Assembly (NCBI GenBank): GCA_025024175.1
Contig: QCXZ01000137.1
Location: 66,526,680 to 66,590,679 of the forward strand
DNA: 64,000 nucleotides
DNA from: Rhyzopertha dominica
Taxonomy: Eukaryota; Arthropoda; Insecta; Coleoptera; Bostrichidae
Direction of reading: 5' to 3'
Shown here: piece by piece, positions 37,656 to 49,004 of the stretch
Numbering within the stretch: the stretch's first letter is position 1
Layout of the letters: every line of letters starts with the position of its first letter
Program-made: the position numbers and the translations under genes
The notes under the pieces: generated by a model
The model's database searches: none
What the model saw: only the letters and a program-made list of their open reading frames with translations
What the model was told of the DNA's origin: nothing

Positions 37656-39944
37656 GACCCTACTTCTTAGAAAATAGTATTAAGAGAGAGTCACTTTTTG
37701 GTCGACTGGTTTAATAATAACCAACAATTTAGTATTACGATAATTTCAGCTAATGCCACAAATAAACAAAAACAGTTCAGGACCTTATATGTGACTACAT
37801 ATGAGGACGCGCAAGAATATAATAAATTTTGGACCATGGTCTAGGGGGCGTAGCTTCGTTTGGAGCTCATCGTCACTTTAGCTTTCAAATTCATATGTAC
37901 ATTTACTTTACTCAAAGAAATAGGTGCAGTACACAACTGAACTATCTAGTATTATAAATCGGCAATCTCCGTGTGTCTATGTTATTATTAAAGCCACTGA
38001 ATCTTGTGCGTGCGTGATGCTAAGCTATGTGTGTTCATTTGGAATACCTGTCAAAAACGACAGCAAAGTGCGTGTTGCTTAGCTGGAATCGAGTTATGAG
38101 TTAAAGAGCCATCCTACTGATTTCAATGGACTGCGCTTAATGTTAATGTTTAATGAAATTAGCCCATAAGTAGACGTATCAAACAGAAGGCTAAATAGAA
38201 ACGAAATTTAGCTGATGCCATAAAAAACAAGATTTTTTGCTTTTAGAAGAATAATATCCACATATTATTACATTTGATAGACATTTTCCATATTATCTAC
38301 CAGAATTCCCGACATAAGATCACTAATCAGGTGAATACGTATGTAGAACTGTAAAAGAAATATGAATATAGGACGAAAGAATTAGAAATAAACAAGACGC
38401 CCTCATTCGATCAATAAAAGAACGCCGAAAAATAATTCCTTTAAAAGGAAAAAAAATTGCATCATCAAATTGTGTTTTTTTTTAAATCGAATGACACAAT
38501 CACCAGATTCCTGTTTATGCAAGTTTTAAGAATAACACGGCGTGGGTATAAAACGGAATACGAATATGCAGGGGAATTTCCTGGGGAACGTCGTTTAAAT
38601 AAAAACAACTTCGTTGAAAAGTTTATAAGCTGCTGTATGCAGCAACTCTCATATGAAACTATTTGCCATCTGACGTGTTGTACGCACAATAAGAAAACCC
38701 TCAGAAAAGTTTTTATAAAACCGTTTAATGTAGTATTTAGTTCGTGATGTTAGAATCGAATTTAAAGAATGAGAAACAACGTAAGCAAAAGATGAAAAAT
38801 TGACTGCACTGCTTTCTACGATATGCTACGAGCATCTAAAGCAAGCTCAATTGACATAGAATTCTCAATATAAAAAAAAATTATTTTATCGTAAGTTCCA
38901 CATCAAAAATAATTTTGCAATAGTTCCGGGAAATTCTACTAACGTATTTGTTATACCTGGACTGAAGCTTCTGCTTCTTTTGCAAAATTTGGAAAATACA
39001 TCAACAGTTTTCAAACCACCGGCATTATGAATTTGAGTTACTCTTTCCCAATAGTCGGACACTTCTCTGCTAATAGATTTTCAGAAAAATAGAAATAGAA
39101 GCATTTAAAAAATGCAGTTTGACGATATGGTAAAAATAGAAGGGGACTCGGGAACATAGCATTTCACTTACGTGTGCCGTGCCAATAATAAATGTGCTAA
39201 TTCGGGGAGAAACGAATTGCTGAATTGATTTGGGTTGTTATAAGTCAGTAAGCAAAATAGAGAAAACGGTTCTGTGATAAAGCCAAATCCGTTGGCAGAT
39301 ACTGGAGTTATCGTGTTATCGAAGTAAATAAATTTAAGTTGATTAGTGTGAAAAATTTGCCCGGGAAGCATTTTGGTAAGGACTGAAAAACAATAGAATA
39401 CAATGAGTGGTTTGGAGAACACTTCAGATAATGAACGGAATAAAATCTGCCACAAGATAATAAAGAAGCTTCATCTGAAGAAACTGAAAAAACACTTGGT
39501 TTAAGCATAGGCGTATACCTGTTTTCGTACTACCTTTATACATAAATAAACAGTTATTTATGGAACATCGTTTAATATAAAAATATTCGTTAAAATAAAA
39601 TATCCTGTTAAGTACTAAATATAATTAATGTTTCTAAAGAAATGTCCTAATTAAAATTATTGTTGTATAAATCCGGCGCTGTATTTTAAATACTTCAACT
39701 TACGTTACATATAATTTTATACATACAAGCGCAAATCTTGAACGCCATAATTCTACGGCTAATATTCTTGTCGTTGCGCAGTTCGTGTATTCGCCGCTGC
39801 CTAAAACTGACGTTTAAAAGAATAAAGTTTGCCATTTAAAGCGCAAACAAGTTAATTAGGTTTGGTTACCTTGCTATTAAAATAATAATGTATCGCAAAA
39901 GTTAACAACAATTTTTAAATCAGAATTCAATAAATTATTAAAAT

Positions 39945-40170
39945 AATTCCTTGAAAGAAAATTATTCTTTGTGTCAGCGACGCATTTTAAATTATACTTA
40001 AGCAGAGCAGAAAACGCCGCTTTAAATATAATCAAAGCATAAAGTGTCACAATAATAAACTTATTTGGTTAATACAGAATATAACTAATGTTTCTTACTT
40101 CTACTTCTACTAAAATTAAAATTATTATTGTAACAATCTACTGGTAGTGTACTGGTTTGTACATTTACAA
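39945..40170 (+). repeat. Dispersed repeat, direct copy
   Basis: Partner of 37460-37655 (ttccttgaaagaaaattatt, gcattttaaattata, ggtagtgtactggtttgtac). A weaker third copy may be present at 39600-39685 (aatgtttctaaagaaatgtc). The two main copies could fold into a stem with a loop of about 2.3 kb. Confidence 0.6.
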
Positions 40171-40289
40171 CTAGTAACACAAATTATATAAAAAAGATCG
40201 TATTTAAAATAACCTTCAAATTTAACAAGTATCCATTTAATTCGCAGCATATTTACTTTTTCGAAGTCACGTTCATGGTTCATATCAGT

Positions 40290-40770
40290 GCTAATTATAA
40301 TAAACGAAATGGAGCATGAAAAGAAGTTTGGGGAAAGACTGTAAGGTATTTTGAACAGGAAGTGTATAAATAGCGTGTATTTATCGAAAAATGAGTACAG
40401 TAAATTTGTGGATGTATTAAAGCGACTAAAGCGAAACCCGATGAAAAATACATTGAAACGGTCTGATGTAGTTACTGTGGGCATTGTGTGAAAAACGATT
40501 TATCCCGTTAACGAAGGTTGTAAGCTATAAAATATTACTGCGTTACGATGAAATTCGCAATGCCATACATGGAGCTCATATTATGTTGGGCACCGTGGGC
40601 GAAATCGAAGGGTACGAGAGTTACTAAATAAATACATGTAAGAACGTAACAACAGAAATCATAATGTTATACTTAAATCTGTGCGAACTATGTCAGAGAA
40701 AAGTAGCTCGATCAATAATGGTTTAGTAGTAAAGCCTATGATGTCTAAGGAAGTGAATGCTATATGCTTC
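40290..40770 (+). pseudogene. Ginger/integrase-like (KRAB-A-type) transposase relic
   Basis: Broken frames give NEYSKFVDVLKRLKRNPMKN with RSDVVTVGIV, IYPVNEGCKL, then DEIRNAIHGAHIMLGTVGEI, NVTTEIIMLYLNLCELCQRK and GLVVKPMMSKEVNA. The H...H...C..C pattern (HGAH, LCELCQ) is the integrase-type zinc-binding domain. The order matches insect repeats annotated as KRAB-A domain-containing/Ginger-like, which carry a retroviral-type DDE integrase. The DDE core itself is not seen. Confidence 0.65.
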
Positions 40771-41489
40771 AATAAAGTTCCCTTCTCACCCATGTATTTA
40801 TAAATTTTAGATGTTTTTGTGCGCTTTTATCACGGTCAATGTGAAAAAAGCCCGAGCAATGTAGTTAATTGCGAAAAATTATCTACACCGCCTTGTTATA
40901 GTAGGCATTTATATTATTAGGCACGATTTTAAACAAAATCAGAATTAGAATTTTAAATGCATGAAAAGGTCATAGTTGTCATTTTAACATAAACTCAAAC
41001 TCATGTAATTTTGGAACATAAATACAAACGCAACGATACACGCGTGTAAAATGGCCAGTTCAAGAAGTATTTCTAAGAAAAATGCAGATGTACATAAAAT
41101 TATTCAAAGGTAAGTATGAGGAGAATTCAGTAGCCATGAGGATCCATGGTTTTAAAAACACAGACACGAGAAAAAAACGATTTAGCTTTGAATAACAACA
41201 CAAACACTATTTTGTGTTTTATTAAATTGCAGCTTTTTCTATTAATAGTCCCCCCCCTTTCAGCCAAAGTTTCTGGGCACGCCACTGGAAGAAATATGGA
41301 AAATACCAGTCTCAATTGATGGTTAAGTTGAGAACAATATAGGTGAATAGGTGAAGCACCTAAGCAACACAAATGTCCAATGAAGAAGGCGATATTAACG
41401 TATTAAACCAGCATGGCGGCTGGAGAACTCTACAGTTGCTGATGAATGGAGCATCATTAATTGAATATTACTAAATATGGCGTTACTAT

Positions 41490-41960
41490 TAAATGTTGCC
41501 CTGATTCGGGTCTAAAGGCCGTCGTCGGTCGGATTTGCTTTCTAACGTTTCGCTAGCGAGTGGCAAGCTTCTTCAGAGGTCATTCCATCTACGGTGCTGG
41601 ATGTAGACTGACGGGTTCTCATGCGCAAGTTGTATTTATAGCGGTGAGTCGGAGGCGAGGCTTGTTACTCTTCGGTTGACGTCGGGATGTTGATCGGTAC
41701 ATCTGCGTTCCTGAGAATCGGATTCCAGATCCGGTTGAGCCTGAGGGTCTCTTCCTCCGCTGGTAGGTTCTTCGGTTCGTAAATCCTTCGAGCTTGTTCT
41801 ATCAGGGTTCTGATGACTCCATATTTCTGACTCGGGTGATGGTTAGACAAAGCTTTCAGGTATCTGTCCGTATGTGTTGATTTCCTGTAGACTGTGAGGC
41901 CCAGTTTGTTACCACGCTTCCTTACTAGTACATCCAAGAAAGCCAGTTGTTGATCATTCT
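41490..41960 (-). pseudogene. Penelope-like RT C-terminal fragment with 3' HHR
   Basis: A 90-codon minus frame preceded by ENDQQLAF reads MDVLVRKRGNKLGLTVYRKS then THTDRYLKALSNHHPSQKYG with VIRTLIEQARRIYEP. This is the PLE reverse-transcriptase segment FLDVlv.R...gl..tvYRKpTHTDrYL...S.HhP..K. It stops at PTSTEE without a GIY-YIG domain. About 90 bp downstream on the same strand is an intact hammerhead core. It differs clearly from the copy at 24184, so more than one PLE lineage is present. Confidence 0.83.
41545..41576 (-). ncRNA. Hammerhead-ribozyme motif, PLE fragment
   Basis: Minus strand: CUGAAGA, then a stem II agcttgccactcgctagc (gcu.gc paired with gc.agc, with one U-U mismatch), then GAAACGUUAG. 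The self-complementary aacgtt would be a minimal stem III. It lies 3' of the PLE RT fragment on the same strand. Confidence 0.65.
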
Positions 41961-42429
41961 CAGTCTCCAGGATAAAATGAGATCATTTTCGGGACCAGTA
42001 TTTTATTGACGTAAGATGGATATTAATGGACTGCATGAAATAAATAAACCCTGTTTGAACAATGTTGTTCGTAGTTGTTTTGGATCAGAAGTACAATCTC
42101 ACCGACGAAGTGTTTTAAAACCACCAACTTAACTAAGTTAATATGAATTCACCAATTTCCTAATTAAACTAGCTCGTCTTGCAGTAGTCGGGAGTCTTGA
42201 GACTCTTGCTCTTCAATATTTTTTTTACTAAATCTACGTAATCAGAAACAACGGTTCATCGGAATATTATGGTGAAAACTGTGAAGTGGTCATAGCTGAC
42301 TTTGATTCTAAACTCCTCAATTTTTCATAAACGTGTAAGTGAAACGATGTATCAAATCTATCATAATTTTTAGAATACACCACAGCTGCAATGTTGGGCA
42401 AGTAAATTCCAACCAGACCCGCATAATTC

Positions 42430-42730
42430 TCAAATGATATGCGCTCTTGCTCTTCTGCTAAGTGCAGCGCGGCGGTTAACTGTTATGGCCCGCTGTGTTT
42501 ATTCATCAAGATTGTGTTTCCAAGGCGTGCCCCTAAATGAGCTCTCGAGGCAGACAACGTCTCGCGGAACCAGCCAAAGTGCGAAATTACGAGCAAATTG
42601 CACAGCATCCGGTGCACTCGTCTCCGTTTCATCCGTTCGTTGCATCGAATAAATGTTTCGTCCCGCGAGACGCGAGTTTGACGAATAACGATGTGGCTGC
42701 GCTTGTTAACAAGATTTCATATTACACCAA
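42430..42730. promoter_or_regulatory. CpG-rich intronic block, possible regulatory DNA
   Basis: A block of about 300 bp with many CG dinucleotides (cgcggcggttaac, cgtcccgcgagacgcgag). It has open frames but no recognisable domain or convincing splice-bounded exon. It stands out from the AT-rich intron. Confidence 0.3.
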
Positions 42731-45581
42731 TTAACAGAACTATTTTCTTTCAGGAACTGAGATCGCCGCATTAATTGCAACTGCAAATATTAAACAAATA
42801 ATGAGTACAGACTTTTTTCCTTTATAAAGTGTTCCTGAAAAAAGTTTGAAAATTTCAGGTTCAAAAAAAAGAAAAAGGTTACTACGGATGTATGAGTGTG
42901 TATGCAGATATACTGGAGCCATTTGAAGATGATGGCCAGAAGATCATTTATTTTAAATGTTTCAACAACCAAAATTTTTGATACTGAATCTACTACTGCT
43001 AATAAAAATTGTGCAAACGCTTGTCACCATCAGTAAATTCTAGAAACATTTTTATTACTGACTCCGTAATACTGCTCATCCAAGGTCGGTGAGAATACCT
43101 CCGATGGGCTTGTATTTCCTGGTCGTAGGAAAATTTATCGTGCAAGTCATAGACTGCTTCGTCAGTTATTAGAGTATTTCAAAACATTTTTGGGCGCAAA
43201 GTTATCCATCCGTTGTTCTTTACATGTAAATATAACACAGTTAATTCCATGAATAAATATTGTAAGTGGTAAGTCATCCTCCACTTTCAATGGCAATTGA
43301 AGATGTGAAAAAGAAAACGAAAAGCCAATCCCAAGATACCACGCCTTAGTGCTTTAATGCAGCAGACTGAATACAAATCAAAAGTAAAGCAAACTTGTCC
43401 GTCTCTTAGATTTAAGCCCTGAGTATTGCGTTTCAGATTAGAATGCTTTGGTTCTCTGTAAAATGGGAATTTGGAAACTATTACTTTTATGTTCACCAAG
43501 TCGAGGTTTAGGATGTTATTTCAAAAACGAAAGAGGTAACCATCCCTTACATGGTTCTCTTTTTGGACCTCTGTCGATTAATTTTAGTTACATTACGCTA
43601 ATTTCATTCAAATCTAACTGAACTTTATACAAAATTCCAACACGTTTTTTTAAATGACAGTATAACAAGCTAGAAAAGGTTATAGAAGTTATTACATTGC
43701 CCCATTTGTTAGTATTTCAGATGCGTTTCATTTTTTGCTTTGAAATGCTAAAATTGTCACATTTGCGCATGACGAATGTATAGACAAGACTTATGGCATA
43801 GCAAGGTGCAACGCTGTATAAGTCGATGCTTGTATACTGAGCGCTTTCCGAATCACTGATACCCATAGTGGGTTAAGACAAAAAGGAAAAGCAGATGAAG
43901 GAAGCGGTCAGCAAGGAACTGCATGAGCAGTGTCTTTTGAGGAAGAAAAACATCCTGCCACCAACACCGCTGCAACAGCACATCAAACAATGCTGCTCAT
44001 TAATCAATGCGACGGGTACTTCAAGAGCATCTATTGCATGCTTATTGTATTCTCTGTTCAAGAGATAATAGTCTTCTGCGTCCTAAAACTAAGCTTTTAT
44101 CAATTTTATAGGTGCTATGAATGCTGAGCAGAACCCTTCGTGTATCTGTAATAGCCAAACAAGTTTTAACATTCTTTTGGAAAACTTGCTTATTTTTTGA
44201 ACTGATATGCCCAGGCCAGTATACTGTATCAAAAGTCATTCCGTTTTATTGCTTAGTTAAAAAATGTTAATAAAGCTTAGCACACAACTTCGTCAAATAT
44301 GAGCTGCTTTGAAGCAAATATATCTAGATATAATAATTGAAAAAGGGTGTTGCTAAACATCAATAATGCAAAACAAACAGCTCAAAGGAGCCACAGACAT
44401 TGGAAAATATTGGAGTCAAAGCTGATCCATTCTGTGTTTAGTCCTGACTAGGCCCCAACGAATTATCACATGTTCCGACTAATCCTTAATTTCTTCATCA
44501 ACAGCAAATAGAAGACGCCCAAACAGGGGTGATGCCAACGAAATATTAAAACAGGTGTGAATTTCTTATCAATATCATACCATAACATGCAAAAATAATA
44601 AAATCTACTCAACCAGTTGCAAGTAAAAAAATATATATTTTGGAACATTCCAGTTCGTTACAAAAATATAATATGTACCTAGTTAAAAATATTTCCAAGT
44701 TTGTAGACGTGTGGCATTCACAAATAGCTATTGTGCATAAAGTGTAAGTGGTATTACTAGGTTTTTATACTTTTTCTTAATGGTGCTTCGCCGCTTCTAC
44801 TTTTAGGAATGATAGTTGGATCGTTAAAAGCAGCTACCATGCAAAAATTGCAATGTAGCACTGCATGACACTATGATGTAAGTGAGCGGTCTGGATTGTA
44901 GCCTACCAATAATCCGACTGCTGTAAACACATCTCCAGCTAGTGATGTGTTATTGATAAAAACTTGCTGATATTTGTTCATCGCTGAATCGCATGGTGCT
45001 CAAAAAATTAGCACAGTTTCAAAGTTTACAAATAGTAAAGTAAACGGCGGTAAATACAGCCACTGCTAAACAAATTGCTGGAGGGAGCAATCGGCATTCT
45101 TACTAAATAGAAAAAAATTAATGTTTTAATACTTAATAATAATACTACAAGATCTAAGTATTCGGAATCAAATATCGAAGTAATGTTAAATTGGGTAATT
45201 AAAGGTTATAATCCTTATAATACAACTTTTATGTCAAATACCTCTAGGTTTAATAAAGCGATAATCATATTTGTTGCGAAACATCGCTCATTTTAAAATC
45301 ATCTTTCTGTGTAGACCATAATTCAAGTGAAAATCAACTTTCTTATTTCAGTGGTACATCCTGCATGTTTTAGCGAATTTGAATTAAGTTATAAAATTTT
45401 AGTAAAATTAAAGTTGGCTTTAATTTTTTAAATGATTTTACTGTTACTTTGAAACTATCTTATAAGTCCTTTTTGAGCAAGTAGGTGTGAAAGGTTTTTG
45501 TTGTATTCGGTGCCAAGTAGCTTAATCCACTTTTCAGTAGATGATTCAGCGTTACTTGGTCGTGGCGGTTTCCTCCTTGTT

Positions 45582-45616
45582 TAGGTTTCGCCCACAGCTG
45601 TGGTGAGCATCTTCAG
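45582..45616 (-). ncRNA. Hammerhead-ribozyme motif, isolated
   Basis: Minus strand: CUGAAGA, then a stem II hairpin gctcac/gtgggc (one G-U pair) with loop cacagct, then GAAACCUAAAC. The core is intact. No PLE coding sequence is within a few hundred bases. Confidence 0.6.
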
Positions 45617-46064
45617 AACCGAGTTCATCGTGGACGTAATTGTCTCCGCTCGGATATACATAAGAAACAATAATCCGGTCATTTTAAGCTTTTTCATGAA
45701 GTGCATATTATAGTTACTTATTCATTAAAGCATACATCCTGCTCGTAATTTCCACAAAAAAATTTCAAAGCTGTCATAGTCTATCAGCAAATAATAGTAA
45801 CTGTACCCTTTCCGACAGGAATTAGGTTATACATAATGTCAACGTGACGGCCGCCGTCTAGATATACTGCAGTTCAATTTAATTCTACCTTATGTCTATG
45901 CTACTTGTGCCACGCAATTGGTTTTAAATAAATCTTTTACTCAGAAATCGCTAACTATACAAAAAAAATTACGAGTCCCTTTTTCAGAATGAATGGAAAG
46001 ACTATCTATAATAAATTTTTAAATGGTAAGATAGCAATAAGAATTAGGAGTAACTCTTTCCTTT

Positions 46065-46135
46065 CAACAAATCGTTTACTGAGTGCCTTCTCGAGAGCAG
46101 AAATGTCTACAGAACTTTATTTGTGTCACTACCAT
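46065..46135 (+). repeat. Dispersed repeat, copy 2
   Basis: Matches 14010-14078 (tttactgagtgccttctcga, gcagaaa), same orientation. Confidence 0.55.
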
Positions 46136-46559
46136 GGTATTTCACAAAAATATATACTACTTTTTGGCACTTATTGGTACTCGTAATATCTTCAGAGGTT
46201 GATATTCAAAGTAGGTTTTCACTTGAATTATGGTCTAAAAAAGGGACTTTAAAAATCATGATGGCTTATTTCCCAGCGCTTAAAATATAACGAACAAAAA
46301 CGCACGGTTAAAAACTAGGAAAGAGTATATTTGATTTAGAATAATTATTGAAAAGTACGTGCTTTTGTCGTACAAATTTAGAAGCGTATTTTCTTTATGG
46401 TTTACCATCCTTTTTTTAAGTAGGTATTGGAAATAAACAGCTAACCAATTATCCTTCATATCAATAAAGAAGCAAAAAATAAAATAAATCAGGGTTATTT
46501 GTTTAACTCGGTCGCCTACCACCAGATGTTGATCAAACATGCAAAACAAAATAAACTTT

Positions 46560-46860
46560 TAAGGGTCGCTGCTCCCTCCATAAACCCGGGCGGAACATAA
46601 CCCCGCGAACACGTGGCTAACCCAAGATACACCCACAGATTCACATTAATTTTAAATATCGCCCCTTCGACGGGGCCGCGAAGCAATTGTCTCGGAACAA
46701 CGCGAAGATCAGAGGCATTGTGTCGCACATATACGCCCAACTGCGTGCGATCCCCCCGATTGGGGAAAGGTGAATTTCAGAAATCAATCGTGGAGGTTTC
46801 GGCGGCCCAGAGAACGGAACACTCGTCGTAGACGGCATCAGGCATGCGCCCCTAAGATAA
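46560..46860. promoter_or_regulatory. CpG-rich sequence adjoining the first L27 exon
   Basis: About 300 bp of GC/CpG-rich intron next to the exon at 46867, in a generally AT-rich gene. Overlapping short frames occur on both strands, none with a domain. It could be a conserved splicing or enhancer element, or simply a local GC island around the exon. Confidence 0.3.
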
Positions 46861-46866
46861 ACTTAC

Positions 46867-46985
46867 CTCCAGAAGGACGTGGAGGTGGGTGTCCTCGAGG
46901 AGAGCCAGCAGATGGGCCCGCTCCTCCGGTTCGGACTCTTGGAGGCAGTAGATGTCGTCCAGGGAGTCCAGTATCGTCTGCACAG
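46867..46985 (-). CDS. CASK: CASK exon: first L27 domain
   Basis: Exon of 119 nt. The acceptor is tcattacag|CT and the donor CTGGAG|GTAAGT. With the single base carried over it encodes 40 residues: AVQTILDSLDDIYCLQESEP, then EERAHLLALLEDTHLHVLLE. This fits the L27N module of CASK (compare the family pattern LDSLEEI...HLHxLL), a heterodimerisation helix bundle that recruits Dlg/SAP97-type partners. No stop occurs in the frame carried from the previous exon. The reading frames on the opposite strand here are shadows. The intron upstream is about 13.9 kb and the one downstream about 10.7 kb. The exon is GC-rich, and this GC-rich stretch continues for about 300 bp into the downstream intron. Confidence 0.93.
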
Positions 46986-47827
46986 CTGTAATGATAAATA
47001 AACAAAAGGGTTAATCCAATTTATCACGCCATATACTTCAATATAATATGCCACAACGCTTCAAAACAAAATTATGTTCTCTGAACATGAAATGAAAACC
47101 AGAATTCTTCCACCCCCTTTATCATTGGGTCATAGAGGTGGGACCCAGAGACAAGAGAGATCAATTCGTCCCTTTTAAATAAAATCGCATAGCGGAAGAT
47201 TATATTTTATTTTCTTAGTTTTATGTGGAATATATAAGATGAGGGTGATTTTATTTGATACCTATAAATGTTTCAACGGAACTGTACGCAGTGTGTTCCA
47301 TAAATAACCGAATCTTTTTGATATAGAATAAAATAAACATTATATTATCTTTGAAAGTTATTATTATTTCAAAATAGGTTCCATTTGACCATTTGGAACG
47401 ATCAACCAGTGCATGCATAGATTTTTTTGTCATATATAGGATGTTCTTCAGCACCTCGGTTATGGCTGCTTCAATGGCTGGGATATCATCATCTTGGTTT
47501 TCAGTTTTGGAAACAGAAAATAGTCACACGGTGATAGATCAGGCGAATACCGAGGGTGATCGATGAGAGAAATCCGTTGTTTTTCATCAAAAATTCGTTC
47601 ACTTTTTTCGTCTTGTGAGGTGGTGCATTATCGTGCAATAAAAACAGCTGTCTAACACGACCAATTCTTTTCCACAAACGATGTAAAACGCCTAAATAGT
47701 ATTCTCCATTAACAGTTTGACCTTCTGGAACAAATTCCTTATGAACAATATCCTTCGAATAGTAAAAAGTAATCAACATCGTCTTGATTCGAGACTTCTG
47801 AAAGTGCAATTTTTTTTTTGTTTTGGC

Positions 47828-48028
47828 CAGAGTTAGATTGAAATCTTAGTTTTTTGGGGTTATACCGGATGGCATTTGGTTCAGTTCGAACGTGTTTTTC
47901 GCGTTAGGTTTGCACCATATTCCGTACTCCTTATTCCTGCCCTGATGATGCCCCTTACAAGTGCGGGCGAAACGTCGACCTTATTCCGCAATCAGACGCG
48001 GTCTAACTCCAAAAGACTAAGATTTCAA
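47828..48028 (+). mobile_element. 201-bp HHR-bearing element with inverted ends
   Basis: It is inserted in the mariner ORF between copies of gcaat-T(8 or 9)-gttttggc (47806-47827 and 48029-48049), a duplication of 21-22 bp. The left end has ttgaaatcttagttttttgg and the right end the complement, ccaaaagactaagatttcaa, extending about 25-30 bp with mismatches. The left end has about 10 extra bases before the repeat. No protein is encoded. It contains an intact hammerhead core (47942-47976). The long duplication and the ribozyme suggest a PLE-mobilised non-autonomous element or an animal retrozyme-like unit. Confidence 0.75.
47942..47976 (+). ncRNA. Hammerhead-ribozyme motif in 201-bp element
   Basis: Canonical CUGAUGA, stem II with gccc/gggc (tgccccttacaagtgcgggc), GAAAC, then gtcgacc. 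ACGU is self-complementary, typical of minimal stem III in retrozyme and PLE hammerheads; cleavage would be expected after GUC. This is the best-preserved core in the window. Confidence 0.72.
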
Positions 48029-49004
48029 GCAATTTTTTTTTGTTTTGGCTCGCCTTTGGACTTCCATTCCATTCCAGATTCACGCTTAGGTTCAAGGTTA
48101 AATTTAATGCACCATGTTTCATCACAATTTATGATCGAATCAAGAAAATCTGTATAGTTTTCAACAATTTCAACAATGTCTTTGCAATGCTCCACACGAG
48201 CGATTTTTTTGTCTTCATTTAATTCATGTGGAACAAAACGCACACAGGCCCATCAAATCTTCAGTTAAAATTCTCCAAATAGTGTTTACTCGTATTTAGT
48301 TCCTCGGCCAACATGCCCACAGTAAAATTTGCATTGATACCAATGACTTCACGCATTTTTTCCGCCAATTCAGCACGACCTGGCCTTAGGTCATTTTTAA
48401 ATTTAAAAAAAAATCATTTTTAAAACGTGTATACCATGTCTATAATCTTGCGTGCGACTCATACAATCATCACCATAAATTTTTTCATCGCGAATTTGTT
48501 TTCAAGTTTAAGACAAAATTTTATATTTGCTCTTTGTTCCATTTTTTGTAATATTAGCACATGTTTTCTTTTATTGAAATGGCTGGAAATCTGACATCTT
48601 TGAAATAGGTTTGAAAGAGGATGAAAGTATCTTTTTAATGCTTCAAATTTTTAAAAGATAGCACTGCGTGTTGTATGATTAAAAAATAATGTTCGGTTAT
48701 TTTTGGTACACACATTTACTCTTAAATAATATTATCCAATATAATCACATTACGAATTCGTTTAATACTCAGTACAATTTATGTTTTTATTCCGATTGTT
48801 CCTATTGATTTGTACCATCCTGCAGTAAGCATAACATTGGATAAAACTAGACAAGTAACATGGTATACGAAGACACACGCACTATTTTTGTGATTTTCTT
48901 AATGTACCGAATTATTTAATAAACAATCACTTGGAACTAATTGACTGGGGTGAATGCGGAATATGGTTAATATAGGAGAATGTGTTTGTTGGGAATGAAA
49001 ATGA

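Larger units (their letters stand above)
45313..46290. repeat. Inverted repeat pair enclosing an HHR motif
   Basis: accataattcaagtgaaaat (45315 on) recurs inverted as ttttcacttgaattatggtc (46218 on), with weaker similarity about 40 bp further out. The HHR motif at 45582-45616 lies between. This may be an eroded PLE-type element; no endonuclease frame was found. Confidence 0.45.
36184..46866 (-). other. CASK: CASK intron, about 10.7 kb
   Basis: Phase 0 intron between the two L27 exons, bounded by GTAAGT at 46866 and ttttcag at 36184. It contains a dispersed-repeat inverted pair, a Ginger-like relic, a PLE fragment with an HHR motif, an isolated HHR motif and a CpG-rich block. The remaining stretches (36184-37455, 38000-39550, 42700-45300) show only short frames without recognisable similarity. 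Confidence 0.85.
47254..48543 (-). pseudogene. mariner (SETMAR-like) transposase, interrupted
   Basis: Minus strand from MEQRANIKFCLKLGKQI-like start (A-run and indel shifts): RPGRAELAEKMREVIGINAN, VPHELNEDKKIARVEHCKDI, INCDETWCIKFNLEPKRESG (first catalytic D in the DETW motif), then an inserted 201-bp element. Next come SRIKTMLITFYYSKDIVHKE with FVPEGQTVNGEYYLGVLHRL (second D region altered), FLLHDNAPPHKTKKVNEFLM (HDNAPPH, catalytic D), and a C-terminal end AITEVLKNI..ALVDRSKWSNGTYFE. Frameshifts and the insertion disable it. It is better preserved than the copy at 1470-2160 and of a different mariner subfamily. Confidence 0.88.
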
